Shown one piece after another: positions 16,518-24,083 of a stretch of 37,338 nucleotides of DNA. Source of the DNA: Deltaproteobacteria bacterium (lineage in GTDB: Bacteria > Desulfobacterota > SM23-61); NCBI GenBank assembly GCA_016875165.1, contig VGSF01000042.1:1-37338 (forward strand), read 5' to 3'. Position numbers and translations under genes: made by a program. Every line of letters starts with the position of its first letter. Positions within the stretch are counted from its first letter, which is position 1. The notes under the pieces were generated by a model, which had not been told where the DNA came from, ran no database searches, and saw nothing but the letters and a program-made list of their open reading frames with translations.

Positions 16518-16922
16518 ATGGAATCGATAAAAATCATTGTGCGTTATGCTGATGGCCGAATCGACAAAGGTTACACCCAGGATTTTTCCCCCAATAAACC
16601 CCTTTTTCATCTCCATCTTTTTAACAGCAACCCCGGGGATGAAAGTGTGCAAATAATGCTGAAAGACCTGAAGGCCGTTTTCTTTGTCCGGGATTTCAGG
16701 GGGAATCCCGATTACAAAGAACGCAAATATTTTACGGAAGAGTCGCGGCCTTCGGGACGCCTGGTGGAAGTGACCTTTATAGATGACGAGGTGCTGGTGG
16801 GTTCAACATTGGGCTACGCCCCCAAACGCCCTGGCTTTTTCATCTACCCGGCAGACTCTGATGGCAATAATTTGAGGTTATTTGCGGTGTCCAAAGCTGT
16901 ACGCAAGGTCCGGTTCTTTTAA
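16518..16922 (+). CDS. Conserved hypothetical protein, small beta-rich domain
   Basis: 134 residues, no signal peptide or membrane segment. The opening IKIIVRYADGRIDKGYTQDFSPNKPLFHL, the core KDLKAVFFVRDFRGNP and the later GRLVEVTFIDDEVLVGSTLG form a regular alternation of strands. Proteins of this look occur in deltaproteobacteria, where they are annotated as domains of unknown function, sometimes near PilZ-like or regulatory domains. I do not recognise a characterised family. The start has AAAGG about 10 nt upstream, and the ATG follows GCTTAGT. It is flanked by repeats and stands alone. It could bind a nucleotide or peptide ligand, but this is not supported by any motif. Confidence 0.6.
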   Translation: MESIKIIVRYADGRIDKGYTQDFSPNKPLFHLHLFNSNPGDESVQIMLKDLKAVFFVRDFRGNPDYKERKYFTEESRPSGRLVEVTFIDDEVLVGSTLGYAPKRPGFFIYPADSDGNNLRLFAVSKAVRKVRFF

Positions 16923-16924
16923 TC

Positions 16925-17080
16925 TTGATGATCTCGTAAAAAGTCGCGAAATGGTCATTGCGAGCGCCAGCGAAGCAATCTCGTTTTTATAAGCGCCCGA
17001 AAAGACAAGATTGCTTCGTCGTCCCGCCAATGCGGAACTCCTCGCAATGACAGGAACAGGACTTTTTACGAAACCATCAA
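16925..17080. repeat. Inverted-repeat element, family R1, copy D
   Basis: The ends are TTGATGATCTCGTAAAAAGT and ACTTTTTACGAAACCATCAA. The interior carries a different palindrome built from CATTGCGAGCG, AAGCAATCTCG and AGATTGCTTCG, CTCGCAATGA. The outer ends are thus constant and the filling differs from copies A, B and C. It lies 2 bases after the stop of the preceding gene and 50 before the nitrilase start. Confidence 0.8.
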
Positions 17081-17130
17081 TCTTGTTTTAAAAAAAAGAA
17101 ATAACTTTCTGTTAAAGAAGGGAGATTCCC

Positions 17131-18243
17131 ATGGGAAAGGTTGTGAAAGCAGCGGCAGTTCAGGCCTCGCCAGTCTTTATGGATAAAAAACGCAGTGTGG
17201 ACAAATATTGCTGGTACATCGAAGAGGCCGGCAAGGAAAAGGCGGATTTAATCGTTACCCCGGAGACAGGCATTCCCGCCTATCCTTATTGGCGGGGAAG
17301 CTTTGGATACACCAACCCGGAGAAGGCCAAAGACTGGAGGGATACGGTCATTGCCTTCTATGAAAATTCCCTGAAAATTCCCAGCCCGGAGACCGATCAG
17401 TTGTGCAAGGCTGCCAAACAGGCTAATGCCTATTGCGTGATTGGCATCAATGAACAAGATGATCGGATCGGCAGCCAGACTTTGTTTAACACCCAGCTCT
17501 TTATCAGCAGAAACGGCGAAATTTTAGGCCGGCACCGAAAAACCATGCCCACTCATCAGGAAAGGTTTTTCTGGGGGATGGGAGATGCCCGGGATATAAA
17601 GGTCTTTGATACCGACATCGGCCGTCTGGGCGGTTTGATTTGCTACGAAAACCACATGATCCTGATGCGTGCGGCCATGGCCATCAAAGGAGAGGAGATC
17701 CATGCCTGTTGTTGGCCCGGGTACTGGACCTTTAATAACGAAGCGAAGGTCAGAGACATGAGCGGAAAAATTGGCCCTTTGCATTCCTGCGACCAGGACT
17801 GTTGCATCCGGGAATACGCCTTTGAGACCCAGACTTTTGTCGTCAGCTCTGGCCTTTACCTTCCTGCAGATAAAGTCCCGGACAGTTTCCCATTCAAACA
17901 GACCTCCAATTTCAACTGGGCCATGGGCGGGAGCTGTATCGCCGGGCCTTTTGGGACTTATCTTGCCGAACCTGTTTTCAATAAAGAAACCATCGTCTAT
18001 GCTGAAATGGATATGGATGACCGGCTCATCGCCAAAAATGTATTTGATTGTATGGGCCATTACACCCGTTGGGATCTGGTTTCTCTCAACATCCGGGAAG
18101 AAGGCTGGGAACCTGTTAAGGAATCTGGCAGCGGGCCGATTCAATCCAGAATCTCGCCGGAAAAACTGGAAAAGGTGGCCCAAAAATTCAAACTAAGCCC
18201 GGACAAGCTTGCAGCCATTCTCCGGGAACTTGAAAGCCTTTAA
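17131..18243 (+). CDS. Nitrilase (carbon-nitrogen hydrolase family)
   Basis: 370 residues. The three catalytic residues of the family are visible: Glu in VTPETGIPAYPYWRG, Lys in HRKTMPTHQERFFWG, and Cys in GGLICYENHMIL. The larger size and the HACCWPGYW segment fit aliphatic or aryl nitrilases, which convert a nitrile to a carboxylic acid and ammonia, more than amidases or cyanide hydratases. The exact nitrile cannot be inferred. GGGAG lies 6 nt before the ATG. An extended C-terminal tail (about 60 residues after DRLIAKNVFDCMGHYTRWDL) is normal for this family and is thought to support spiral oligomers. It is flanked by repeats and is not in a visible operon. An amidase gene lies 3 kb downstream, so a nitrile-amide-acid theme is possible. 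Confidence 0.85.
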   Translation: MGKVVKAAAVQASPVFMDKKRSVDKYCWYIEEAGKEKADLIVTPETGIPAYPYWRGSFGYTNPEKAKDWRDTVIAFYENSLKIPSPETDQLCKAAKQANAYCVIGINEQDDRIGSQTLFNTQLFISRNGEILGRHRKTMPTHQERFFWGMGDARDIKVFDTDIGRLGGLICYENHMILMRAAMAIKGEEIHACCWPGYWTFNNEAKVRDMSGKIGPLHSCDQDCCIREYAFETQTFVVSSGLYLPADKVPDSFPFKQTSNFNWAMGGSCIAGPFGTYLAEPVFNKETIVYAEMDMDDRLIAKNVFDCMGHYTRWDLVSLNIREEGWEPVKESGSGPIQSRISPEKLEKVAQKFKLSPDKLAAILRELESL

Positions 18244-18246
18244 TCA

Positions 18247-18428
18247 GATGATGTTCTGGCAAATCTCAAAATCTGTCGCTCAATCGTCATTCCGGGCAAG
18301 CGCAGCGCGACCCGGAATCCAGTCCCGCCAGAGGCGGGATTCAAACTGCCCTGGATTCCCGCTGAAGTTTACCCTCGCGAAAGCGGGGGCGGGAATGACG
18401 GTGTTTAGGACTTTTGCAAGAGCTTCAT
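18247..18428. repeat. Inverted-repeat element, family R2, copy 1
   Basis: It reads TGATGTTCTGGCAAATCTCA, CTGTCGCTCAATCGTCATTC, then a GGAATGAC-type inverted arm and GTTTAGGACTTTTGCAAG. A copy in the opposite orientation lies at 35010-35175, 17 kb away. It begins 3 bases after the nitrilase stop. Confidence 0.8.
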
Positions 18429-18479
18429 AATGTAAATTGATTACCTGCGAAGTGGCCCATATTTTGCGAGAGATAATGA

Positions 18480-18660
18480 TAGCTAAAAAAGGAGGCAGTC
18501 AGACACCTCCCGCAGAGCGGGTGGCTTGATAAGTGGGGCTGCCTCAAAGGCAGTTGACCTCTTTTACCTAACACCAGTTTAATCCGAATTTCTTTTCCCC
18601 CTTCATGCATTCCTGTGGGATGCCTCCACTCTTCATGAATTGAGGCGCATTCCCAACCGG
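18480..18660 (+). ncRNA. Candidate structured RNA or mobile-element RNA, hairpin cluster
   Basis: Several hairpins lie close together. One is CCCGC-AGA-GCGGG at 18509-18521. Another is the perfect CTGCCT-CAA-AGGCAG at 18539-18553. GAGGCAG at 18492-18498 can pair with CTGCCTC at 18539-18545 and so competes with it. A third hairpin is GCATTCC-TGT-GGGATGC, near 18607-18623, and GGGATGCCTC may pair with GAGGCGCATTCCC. No protein frame is supported on either strand. The clustered, mutually exclusive pairings suggest a functional or once-functional RNA. No known class could be named with confidence. The strand is a guess. Confidence 0.35.
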
Positions 18661-19056
18661 GTGAAAAGAATTGCCGGATTCATACTTACAATGCAATTGG
18701 CGAAAACCTTGTTACCCTTTGAACACAGCTTTCTTTAATGCCCACTAAATATCTTTGATTCAAAAGTGGTTATCATAGTCAACGGTCAAACCTTTTCGAG
18801 TCGCACTGGTAAAACCAGTGGTTTACCTAAAGACAGAAATTACTCGGGGGGGGCAATTTGGTCAGAGCGAGTTCTCCGGGGCTTTATGCGGGCGCTGGAA
18901 TCAATTTAGGGAGAACCTCTTGCCACTGGAGAAGGAATAGCAAAGGTGGAGGGAAGCAAGAAACTGCAAACATTTTTTAATCGCAAAAATTTGGTCTTTA
19001 TCTATCCCAGCGAAAAAGATGGATGCTTTGATAGAGAAAGAAAGCGGAGGTGGCCA
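18661..19056. other. Intergenic before PEP-CTERM gene, one hairpin
   Basis: The only notable structure is a perfect 7-bp hairpin, CACTGGT-AAA-ACCAGTG, at 18804-18820. It is followed by GTTTACC, which can pair instead with GGTAAA. No gene can be supported upstream of 19057, since the open frame that reaches back to 18946 lacks a signal peptide at its start. Confidence 0.4.
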
Positions 19057-19785
19057 ATGTTCAAAATTGTAAATAAATATTTTCTTCTTATCATCATGTT
19101 TGGTTTGGTTTCCCTGGGCATTGAAAAAGGGGCGGCCTTTGGCACCCCGATCACCCTTGATGCCATAGAAGATGCCGGTCTATACCTGGGGCAAGGAGCC
19201 TATCTTAGGTTCGTGTATTCTACTGGGCAGCATGTCGTTCCTGCAACAGACCCGCAATGGACCTCGTCTCAGCAGGTTTATGCCTACGCGGTCAACAATA
19301 ATATTCCCGGTCCATGGGTTTTAGAATCCGCTGGCAACATTTGGTCTTCTGATTTAATTGTTGGGGAATCTCTTTCGGGCCTCCATGCTGGGATTTACAG
19401 AGTATCTCCGGTAAGCGGTGCCTATATGTATGATTCCTTCGGGTGGAACGACACCTATAAGGACAAGTATTGGTGGGAGTTGCATATCAAAGCCACCCTG
19501 GCGTATCAAAACGGTCAGATTGTGGATAATCTCTATTATATGCTTGGATCATTCGATGGTAAGACATCTGCGGATTTAGCCTTACAGGCAGTCCTGGGGA
19601 CCTTTATCGACATTTCCTTAGCTGAGGGGGGATCGTTGAATTTTTGGGTCTGGGATTGGAACTCCATCGATAATTCCGGAAGCCTTTCCTTCAATGTTAC
19701 CCCGATTCCCGAGCCTTCAACTTTAACGCTCTTGGGTATCGGCATGTTCTTTCTGATCAGGAGAATCCGAAAATTGGCCTATTAA
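19057..19785 (+). CDS. PEP-CTERM sorting-domain surface protein
   Basis: 242 residues. A signal peptide (MFKIVNKYFLLIIMFGLVSLGIEKGAAFG) is followed by a soluble domain rich in aromatic and Gly residues, and by the C-terminal sorting signal: the PEPS motif in TPIPEPSTLTLL, a hydrophobic segment (GIGMFFLI) and a basic tail (RRIRKLAY). Such proteins are processed by exosortase and delivered to the cell surface or exopolysaccharide matrix; the exosortase is not in this window. The start at 19057 has GGAGG 6 nt upstream, which is clearly better than the longer open frame from 18946. The soluble domain is not recognised. The next gene, an exported methyltransferase, lies 72 bases downstream and may be co-transcribed. 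Confidence 0.8.
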   Translation: MFKIVNKYFLLIIMFGLVSLGIEKGAAFGTPITLDAIEDAGLYLGQGAYLRFVYSTGQHVVPATDPQWTSSQQVYAYAVNNNIPGPWVLESAGNIWSSDLIVGESLSGLHAGIYRVSPVSGAYMYDSFGWNDTYKDKYWWELHIKATLAYQNGQIVDNLYYMLGSFDGKTSADLALQAVLGTFIDISLAEGGSLNFWVWDWNSIDNSGSLSFNVTPIPEPSTLTLLGIGMFFLIRRIRKLAY

Positions 19786-19857
19786 TTTTACCCCAGCCCT
19801 ATCAAAGGCTCATGGGATCATTAAGCCGGGATGCCAAACGTTCACCGGAGGTCCAAA

Positions 19858-20790
19858 ATGAAACTGAAACTGCTAATCCTGATAGCGATTGCCTTGCTTA
19901 TGGGGTCCTATGGAACTACCCGATCCTGGAGCGCCGAAAACATTGCCAAGCCAGACAAGAAATACACGTTCACCTCCGACTGGTTTACCCATAATATCCC
20001 CAATTGGACTCAGATCCTCAATCCTATGAAGGGCAAGCCCGACCTGACTTACCTCGAGATCGGTGTTTATGAAGGACGCTCCTTTTTCTGGGTAATGGAT
20101 AACATACTTACCGCTCCTTCTTCTAAAGCCGTTGCCATCGACATCTTCGATGGAGACGTGGAGCGGCGTTTTCTCGATAATATGCGCAGGTCCGGCCATT
20201 CATCGAAGATCAGATTAATAAAGGGATTTTCGCAACAGAAACTGAGGGAGCTCCCCCTGAACAGTTTCGATCTGATCTATATCGACGGCGATCATCGGAG
20301 CAAAGGGGTGCTCATGGACGCCATTCTTTCCTGGGACCTCCTCAAGGACGGGGGAATTCTGATCTTTGACGACTATAAGTTATTTTCCGGCCTGCCGATG
20401 GAAATGCGGCCGGAGTTCGCAATCGACGTCTTCTTAACTCTCTTCCCGGACGAGTTTCAGATCCTGATCAAGGATTATCAACTGATCGTCCGAAAAAACA
20501 AAAACTACTGCAATGAGGCCATGGGCTTTATTAAACGGTTGGATACTCCTTTTGTCTGTTCGCGTCTCGGGCCATACCATTACTACTGGAAGCCACGGAA
20601 GCTCTATGAGGCAAGCACCCATAGGGAAATTGCCCTCAATGTGGGTGAGATCTCCCTCCTGGAAAATACTTTGCTGGGCCTCAAGCTGGGTTTCAATCTG
20701 GAGGTGAAAGAAAAAGAAACAGATCTTTACAGAAAGTTGCTCACCAGGCTGGGACTCCACGAGATCAACGTGTCTTCAAAAGAAAAATGA
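19858..20790 (+). CDS. Class I SAM methyltransferase with N-terminal signal peptide
   Basis: 310 residues. The core matches the Methyltransf_24 type: SAM motif I in LTYLEIGVYEGRSFFWVM, the acidic loop VAIDIFDGD, then DLIYIDGDHRSKGVLMDAIL, and GGILIFDDYKLF. Unusually, the N-terminus MKLKLLILIAIALLMGSYGT...SWSAEN is a good Sec signal peptide or membrane anchor. The ATG at 19858 has GGAGG 6 nt upstream, so the signal is really translated; an earlier in-frame ATG at 19831 is less likely. SAM is not known in the periplasm, so the enzyme may be anchored with the domain inside, or may have changed function. It follows a PEP-CTERM gene, so modification of surface material is a reasonable guess. The C-terminal 70 residues are unassigned. 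Confidence 0.75.
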   Translation: MKLKLLILIAIALLMGSYGTTRSWSAENIAKPDKKYTFTSDWFTHNIPNWTQILNPMKGKPDLTYLEIGVYEGRSFFWVMDNILTAPSSKAVAIDIFDGDVERRFLDNMRRSGHSSKIRLIKGFSQQKLRELPLNSFDLIYIDGDHRSKGVLMDAILSWDLLKDGGILIFDDYKLFSGLPMEMRPEFAIDVFLTLFPDEFQILIKDYQLIVRKNKNYCNEAMGFIKRLDTPFVCSRLGPYHYYWKPRKLYEASTHREIALNVGEISLLENTLLGLKLGFNLEVKEKETDLYRKLLTRLGLHEINVSSKEK

Positions 20791-20876
20791 CGGAAAACTG
20801 CAGACCTGCAACCCTCATCTAAGGAGCTTGACCAAAGGCGAAACTAATACGGACGTAATAAATCCTTTGACATTGG

Positions 20877-20928
20877 CCCCCTCACCCTTCCCCTCTCCCC
20901 TGCTGGGGAGAGGGATGGGGTGAGGGGG
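20877..20928. repeat. Long GC-rich palindrome
   Basis: A near-perfect palindrome: CCCCCTCACCC...CCTCTCCCC, loop TGCT, GGGGAGAGGG...GGGTGAGGGGG. It is a very stable hairpin. A weaker relative is at 35227-35252 (CCCCTCACCC, AAGAGGGG). Its right arm supplies the GAGGGGG that may serve as the ribosome site of the next small gene. Confidence 0.85.
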
Positions 20929-20937
20929 ATTCGAATA

Positions 20938-21120
20938 GTGTTAAAGAAAATTAATTCGTTTGTATTAGATTTCTTCTATCGTTGCCGGGATTGCGGGTAT
21001 GAGGGCAAAGTAGAGGACATTGTGGTAGATTCTTTTCCGCCTTCCCCCCGGTCCAGGCACCGCATGCCTGAGTTGCAATGTTTTTGCGGCGGGGACCTGT
21101 GTTATGTCAAAGATCTTTAA
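20938..21120 (+). CDS. Small zinc-ribbon-like protein
   Basis: 60 residues. After a short hydrophobic start (VLKKINSFVLDFF), the cysteines in YRCRDCGYEGKVEDIVVD and in QCFCGGDLC could bind one zinc. Proteins of this small type are common and mostly uncharacterised. I chose GTG 20938 because an earlier in-frame GTG at 20920 lies inside a stable palindrome. GAGGGGG, the right arm of that palindrome, sits 9 nt before the chosen start. No partner is obvious. The next gene, an amidase, starts 58 bases later on the same strand with its own ribosome site. Real but short; confidence is moderate. Confidence 0.5.
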   Translation: MLKKINSFVLDFFYRCRDCGYEGKVEDIVVDSFPPSPRSRHRMPELQCFCGGDLCYVKDL

Positions 21121-21178
21121 AGCCCGCACCGAAGGTGCGTTATGTTCTGAAAGCCTTTAATCAGATGGGAGGAACAAA

Positions 21179-22597
21179 TTGAACGAGACGGATTTGGGTT
21201 TTATGCCGGCAACGGAGTTGGCGGCTGCGGTAAAGAAAAAAGCTTTATCTCCTGTAGAAATTGTAGAAACTCTTCTGGCCCGCATTGACAAAATCAACCC
21301 CAAGGTCAACGCCTACTGCACCGTAGTCCCGGAATTGGCCCGGGATGCGGCCAGAAAAGCTGAAGCAGAAGCCTTGCGGGGAGGAGAGATCGGCCCCTTA
21401 CACGGCGTGCCTGTGTCCGTAAAAGATCTCACTCTCACAGCCGGAATTAGAACCACTTTTGGTTCAAAGATTTTTGAACATTTTATTCCCGAAGAGGACG
21501 CACTCATCGTCCAACGCCTTAAGGCTGCCGGGGCAATTGTGATCGGAAAAACCAACACCCCCGAGTTTGGAGCGGGAGCAAACACATATAACGCTGTTTT
21601 TGGGGCCACGCGCAACCCCTGGAAACTAAGCCACACCTGCGGAGGTTCAAGCGGAGGAGCGGCCGTGGCTCTGGCCTGCGGCCTTGGACCGCTGGCAACG
21701 GGAAGCGATTTAGGGGGGTCGCTCAGAATTCCTGCTTCTTTCTGCGGCGTGGTGGGCTTTCGAACTTCTCCCGGCTTGGTTCCGGTATTCCCCAGTTTTC
21801 TGGGCTGGGATACACTCGCCGTCGAAGGCCCGATGGCCCGCACCGTAAAAGATACGGCGCTTATGCTCTCGGTGATTGCCGGTTCGGATGACAGAGCCCC
21901 TTTCTCCTATCCTGCAGACACACGGGAATTTCTCCCCGCGGTCGAGCGTCCGGAAATCCGCGGACTGCGGATAGCCTGGAGTCCGGACCTGCGGCTGATT
22001 CCTGTGGAACAAGAAATCCGCTCCGTGGCTGCTGCTGCCGCCCGGCGCTTCACGGAACTGGGATGCACCATCGAGCAGGATGAGCCGGACTTCGGTAGAG
22101 TTCGGGAAGTCATTCAGGCGACCCGCGCCCTGCGCATGGTCGCCCTTCACGCGGACAAACTTAAAGATTGGCGGGAGAAGATGAATCCCAACCTGGTCTG
22201 GAACATTGAGCAGGGCTTTTCCTTGACCCCGCAGCAAATCGGCCAGGCTGAGAAAGAGAGGACGGTGATTTATCAGCAAGTTTGCCAGTTTTTCGAGCAT
22301 TACGATCTCCTACTTACTCCCACCGTGGCTGTACCGCCTTTCCCTGTCGAAGTATCCTTTCCCAAAGAAATCAACGGCCAGCCCATGACTAACTATACGG
22401 ACTGGTTCCTGTTGACTTACGCCATCACCATTACCGGACTTCCGGCCATTTCCGTCCCCTGCGGCTGGACCGCCGAAGGATTTCCGGTGGGTCTTCAGAT
22501 CGTGGGTCGGAGGTTGGATGAGGCAACCGTACTCAGGGCCGCCGCTGCTTTCGAAGCCATCGCCCCCTGGCGCGATAAAAGGCCGCCGGTAGAATAG
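21179..22597 (+). CDS. Amidase, amidase-signature family
   Basis: 472 residues, full length. The Ser-cisSer-Lys triad is visible: Lys in GVPVSVKDLTLTAG, and the GSSGGAAVALACGLG...GSDLGGSLRIPASFCG block holding both serines. Such enzymes hydrolyse amides to acid and ammonia; members include aliphatic amidases, allophanate hydrolase parts and GatA, but GatA partners (GatB/C) are absent here. The C-terminal half (LLTPTVAVPPFPVEVSFPKE, GLPAISVPCGWTAEGFPVGL) is normal. The start is TTG with GGAGG 6 nt upstream, an unusual but good start. It converges on the peptide/amidohydrolase operon, and a nitrilase lies 3 kb upstream. Confidence 0.85.
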   Translation: MNETDLGFMPATELAAAVKKKALSPVEIVETLLARIDKINPKVNAYCTVVPELARDAARKAEAEALRGGEIGPLHGVPVSVKDLTLTAGIRTTFGSKIFEHFIPEEDALIVQRLKAAGAIVIGKTNTPEFGAGANTYNAVFGATRNPWKLSHTCGGSSGGAAVALACGLGPLATGSDLGGSLRIPASFCGVVGFRTSPGLVPVFPSFLGWDTLAVEGPMARTVKDTALMLSVIAGSDDRAPFSYPADTREFLPAVERPEIRGLRIAWSPDLRLIPVEQEIRSVAAAAARRFTELGCTIEQDEPDFGRVREVIQATRALRMVALHADKLKDWREKMNPNLVWNIEQGFSLTPQQIGQAEKERTVIYQQVCQFFEHYDLLLTPTVAVPPFPVEVSFPKEINGQPMTNYTDWFLLTYAITITGLPAISVPCGWTAEGFPVGLQIVGRRLDEATVLRAAAAFEAIAPWRDKRPPVE

Positions 22598-22679
22598 ATG
22601 TGAAAAGTAAAGATTTTCCCCTCCTTAAGCCGCCATCCCGGATACATGCTCGCCTCTTTCGCCAATACCCATCAAAAGA

Positions 22680-22697
22680 AAAGCCTATGCCGGCTTT
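22680..22697 (-). terminator. Possible terminator of the peptide operon
   Basis: On the minus strand the stem AAAGCC-GGCATA-GGCTTT is followed by TCTTTT just after the amidohydrolase gene. The stem is short (6 bp). It lies between two convergent genes and could stop both. Confidence 0.4.
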
Positions 22698-22711
22698 AAA
22701 TTCAGGAGGAA

Positions 22712-23974
22712 TTAGCGGGTGATGACGATCCTTCCCTCTTTCATGACCATCTTGATCTTTTCTTCCTTTTGCAGGATTTCGATATTCCTTAGAGGATTTC
22801 CCTCAACCATTATGATGTCGGCATTTTTCCCTTTCTCGATGGTTCCGATTTGGTCGCCGAGGCCGACGGCTTGGGCCGCGGTCTTTGTTGCGGAGACAAT
22901 AGCCTCCATGGGCTTCATTCCTAACTTTACGCAGCAAGCCAGCTCCCGGGCATTCTCCCCATGATATAAATATGGGCAGCCCATATCAGAGGCGAACGAT
23001 ATGGTAACTCCCTTTTCCAGGACCATCTTAAATTCCTTTTCTTTGACTTCCCAATAGGCTGCGGCCTTCTCCACCATCGAATCGAGCATTTCTCCTTTTC
23101 CATAATCCCTTACCAGCCGTATGCATAAAGTGGTCGGCTCCAGGATGATCTTCTTTTTTACCATCATTTCCGCGCATTTTTCATCGATATAGAACCCGTG
23201 CACGATCGAGTCTACGCCCGCTTCAATGGCGTTCATAATCGCTTGGGGCCCATTAGCGTGGGCAAAGACCTTTTTCCCCATCTTATGGGCCTCGTCGATG
23301 GCGGCCTTCATTTCTTCCACGGAAGCCTGTGCTGCCGTGGGGGGAGCATCTCCTCGAAGGCCTGAACTTAGGAATCCCCGGCTGGCTACCAATTTTACGT
23401 TATCTGTTCCATTGCTAATATTCAAACGGGCTGCCTTCCTCCATTCATCAGGACCATCGCAGAACATCCCTGTTTGTTCCGTAGGGGCAAACCGTGCCAG
23501 CCAGGGAGGCAAGAAATATCCGTGTCCGCCAGTTACGGTTAGGTGATACCCCGTGGCCAGGTACCGCGGTCCAATAATGTCACCCCTATTAATGGCATTC
23601 TTTAGAGCAACCTCAAACCAGCCCCAACCAGACCCTCCATCTCGGACGGTAGTGATGCCCATCTCCAAGGTTTTTTTCAAGCATGGGACTGCTTTCATCG
23701 CTATATCTAAACAGTTGTTATGAATCGGCATAGAATAGAATTCTCTCGACTGCCCGAAGATTCCCATATGCAGATGGCTATCAATCAATCCGGGCATGAC
23801 TGTTTTTCCCGCCGCCCCAATTAATTCAACGCCCTCTCCCTTGGGGATGTCGACTTCCCCCTTCCTTCCTGCAGATTTGATCCTTGATCCCTGAATCACC
23901 ACGATGGAATCTTTGAGGGGCGGTTTGCCAGTTCCATCGATCAATGTACCGCCTTTGATTATTTTCACTTCCAT
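22712..23974 (-). CDS. Metal-dependent amidohydrolase (imidazolonepropionase/prolidase-like)
   Basis: 420 residues. A beta-sandwich at the N-terminus leads to the metal motif PGLIDSHLHMG (HxH), then VKLVASRGF, KVFAHANGPQAIMNAIEAGV with the metal His, VDSIVHGFY, and the Asp of SFASDMGCPY. This is the COG1228 amidohydrolase group, which includes imidazolonepropionase-like and Xaa-Pro dipeptidase-like enzymes. The substrate is not determined. The start ATG at 23974 has GGAGGGA about 8 nt upstream and is better than the longer frame from 24022. It is the last gene of the peptide-transport cluster, 109 bases after the M19 dipeptidase gene, so hydrolysis of imported peptides or cyclic amides is likely. 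Confidence 0.82.
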   Translation of the reverse strand: MEVKIIKGGTLIDGTGKPPLKDSIVVIQGSRIKSAGRKGEVDIPKGEGVELIGAAGKTVMPGLIDSHLHMGIFGQSREFYSMPIHNNCLDIAMKAVPCLKKTLEMGITTVRDGGSGWGWFEVALKNAINRGDIIGPRYLATGYHLTVTGGHGYFLPPWLARFAPTEQTGMFCDGPDEWRKAARLNISNGTDNVKLVASRGFLSSGLRGDAPPTAAQASVEEMKAAIDEAHKMGKKVFAHANGPQAIMNAIEAGVDSIVHGFYIDEKCAEMMVKKKIILEPTTLCIRLVRDYGKGEMLDSMVEKAAAYWEVKEKEFKMVLEKGVTISFASDMGCPYLYHGENARELACCVKLGMKPMEAIVSATKTAAQAVGLGDQIGTIEKGKNADIIMVEGNPLRNIEILQKEEKIKMVMKEGRIVITR

Positions 23975-24083
23975 TCTATGCTCCCTCCAATTATTTTTAG
24001 CGGGTAATTTCTTGATAATCATCCATGTAGTTCATAGGCATGGGTTTATATCGGAAAACCCCAAAAACCATCAAACGGGTTTT

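Noticed and set aside
18425..18610. Minus-strand frame over the hairpin cluster
   Set aside because: No ribosome site, and its text is explained by the hairpins; similar frames would appear wherever this repeat occurs.
18946..19056. Longer N-terminus of the PEP-CTERM protein
   Set aside because: It would bury the signal peptide inside the protein; the GGAGG site points to 19057.
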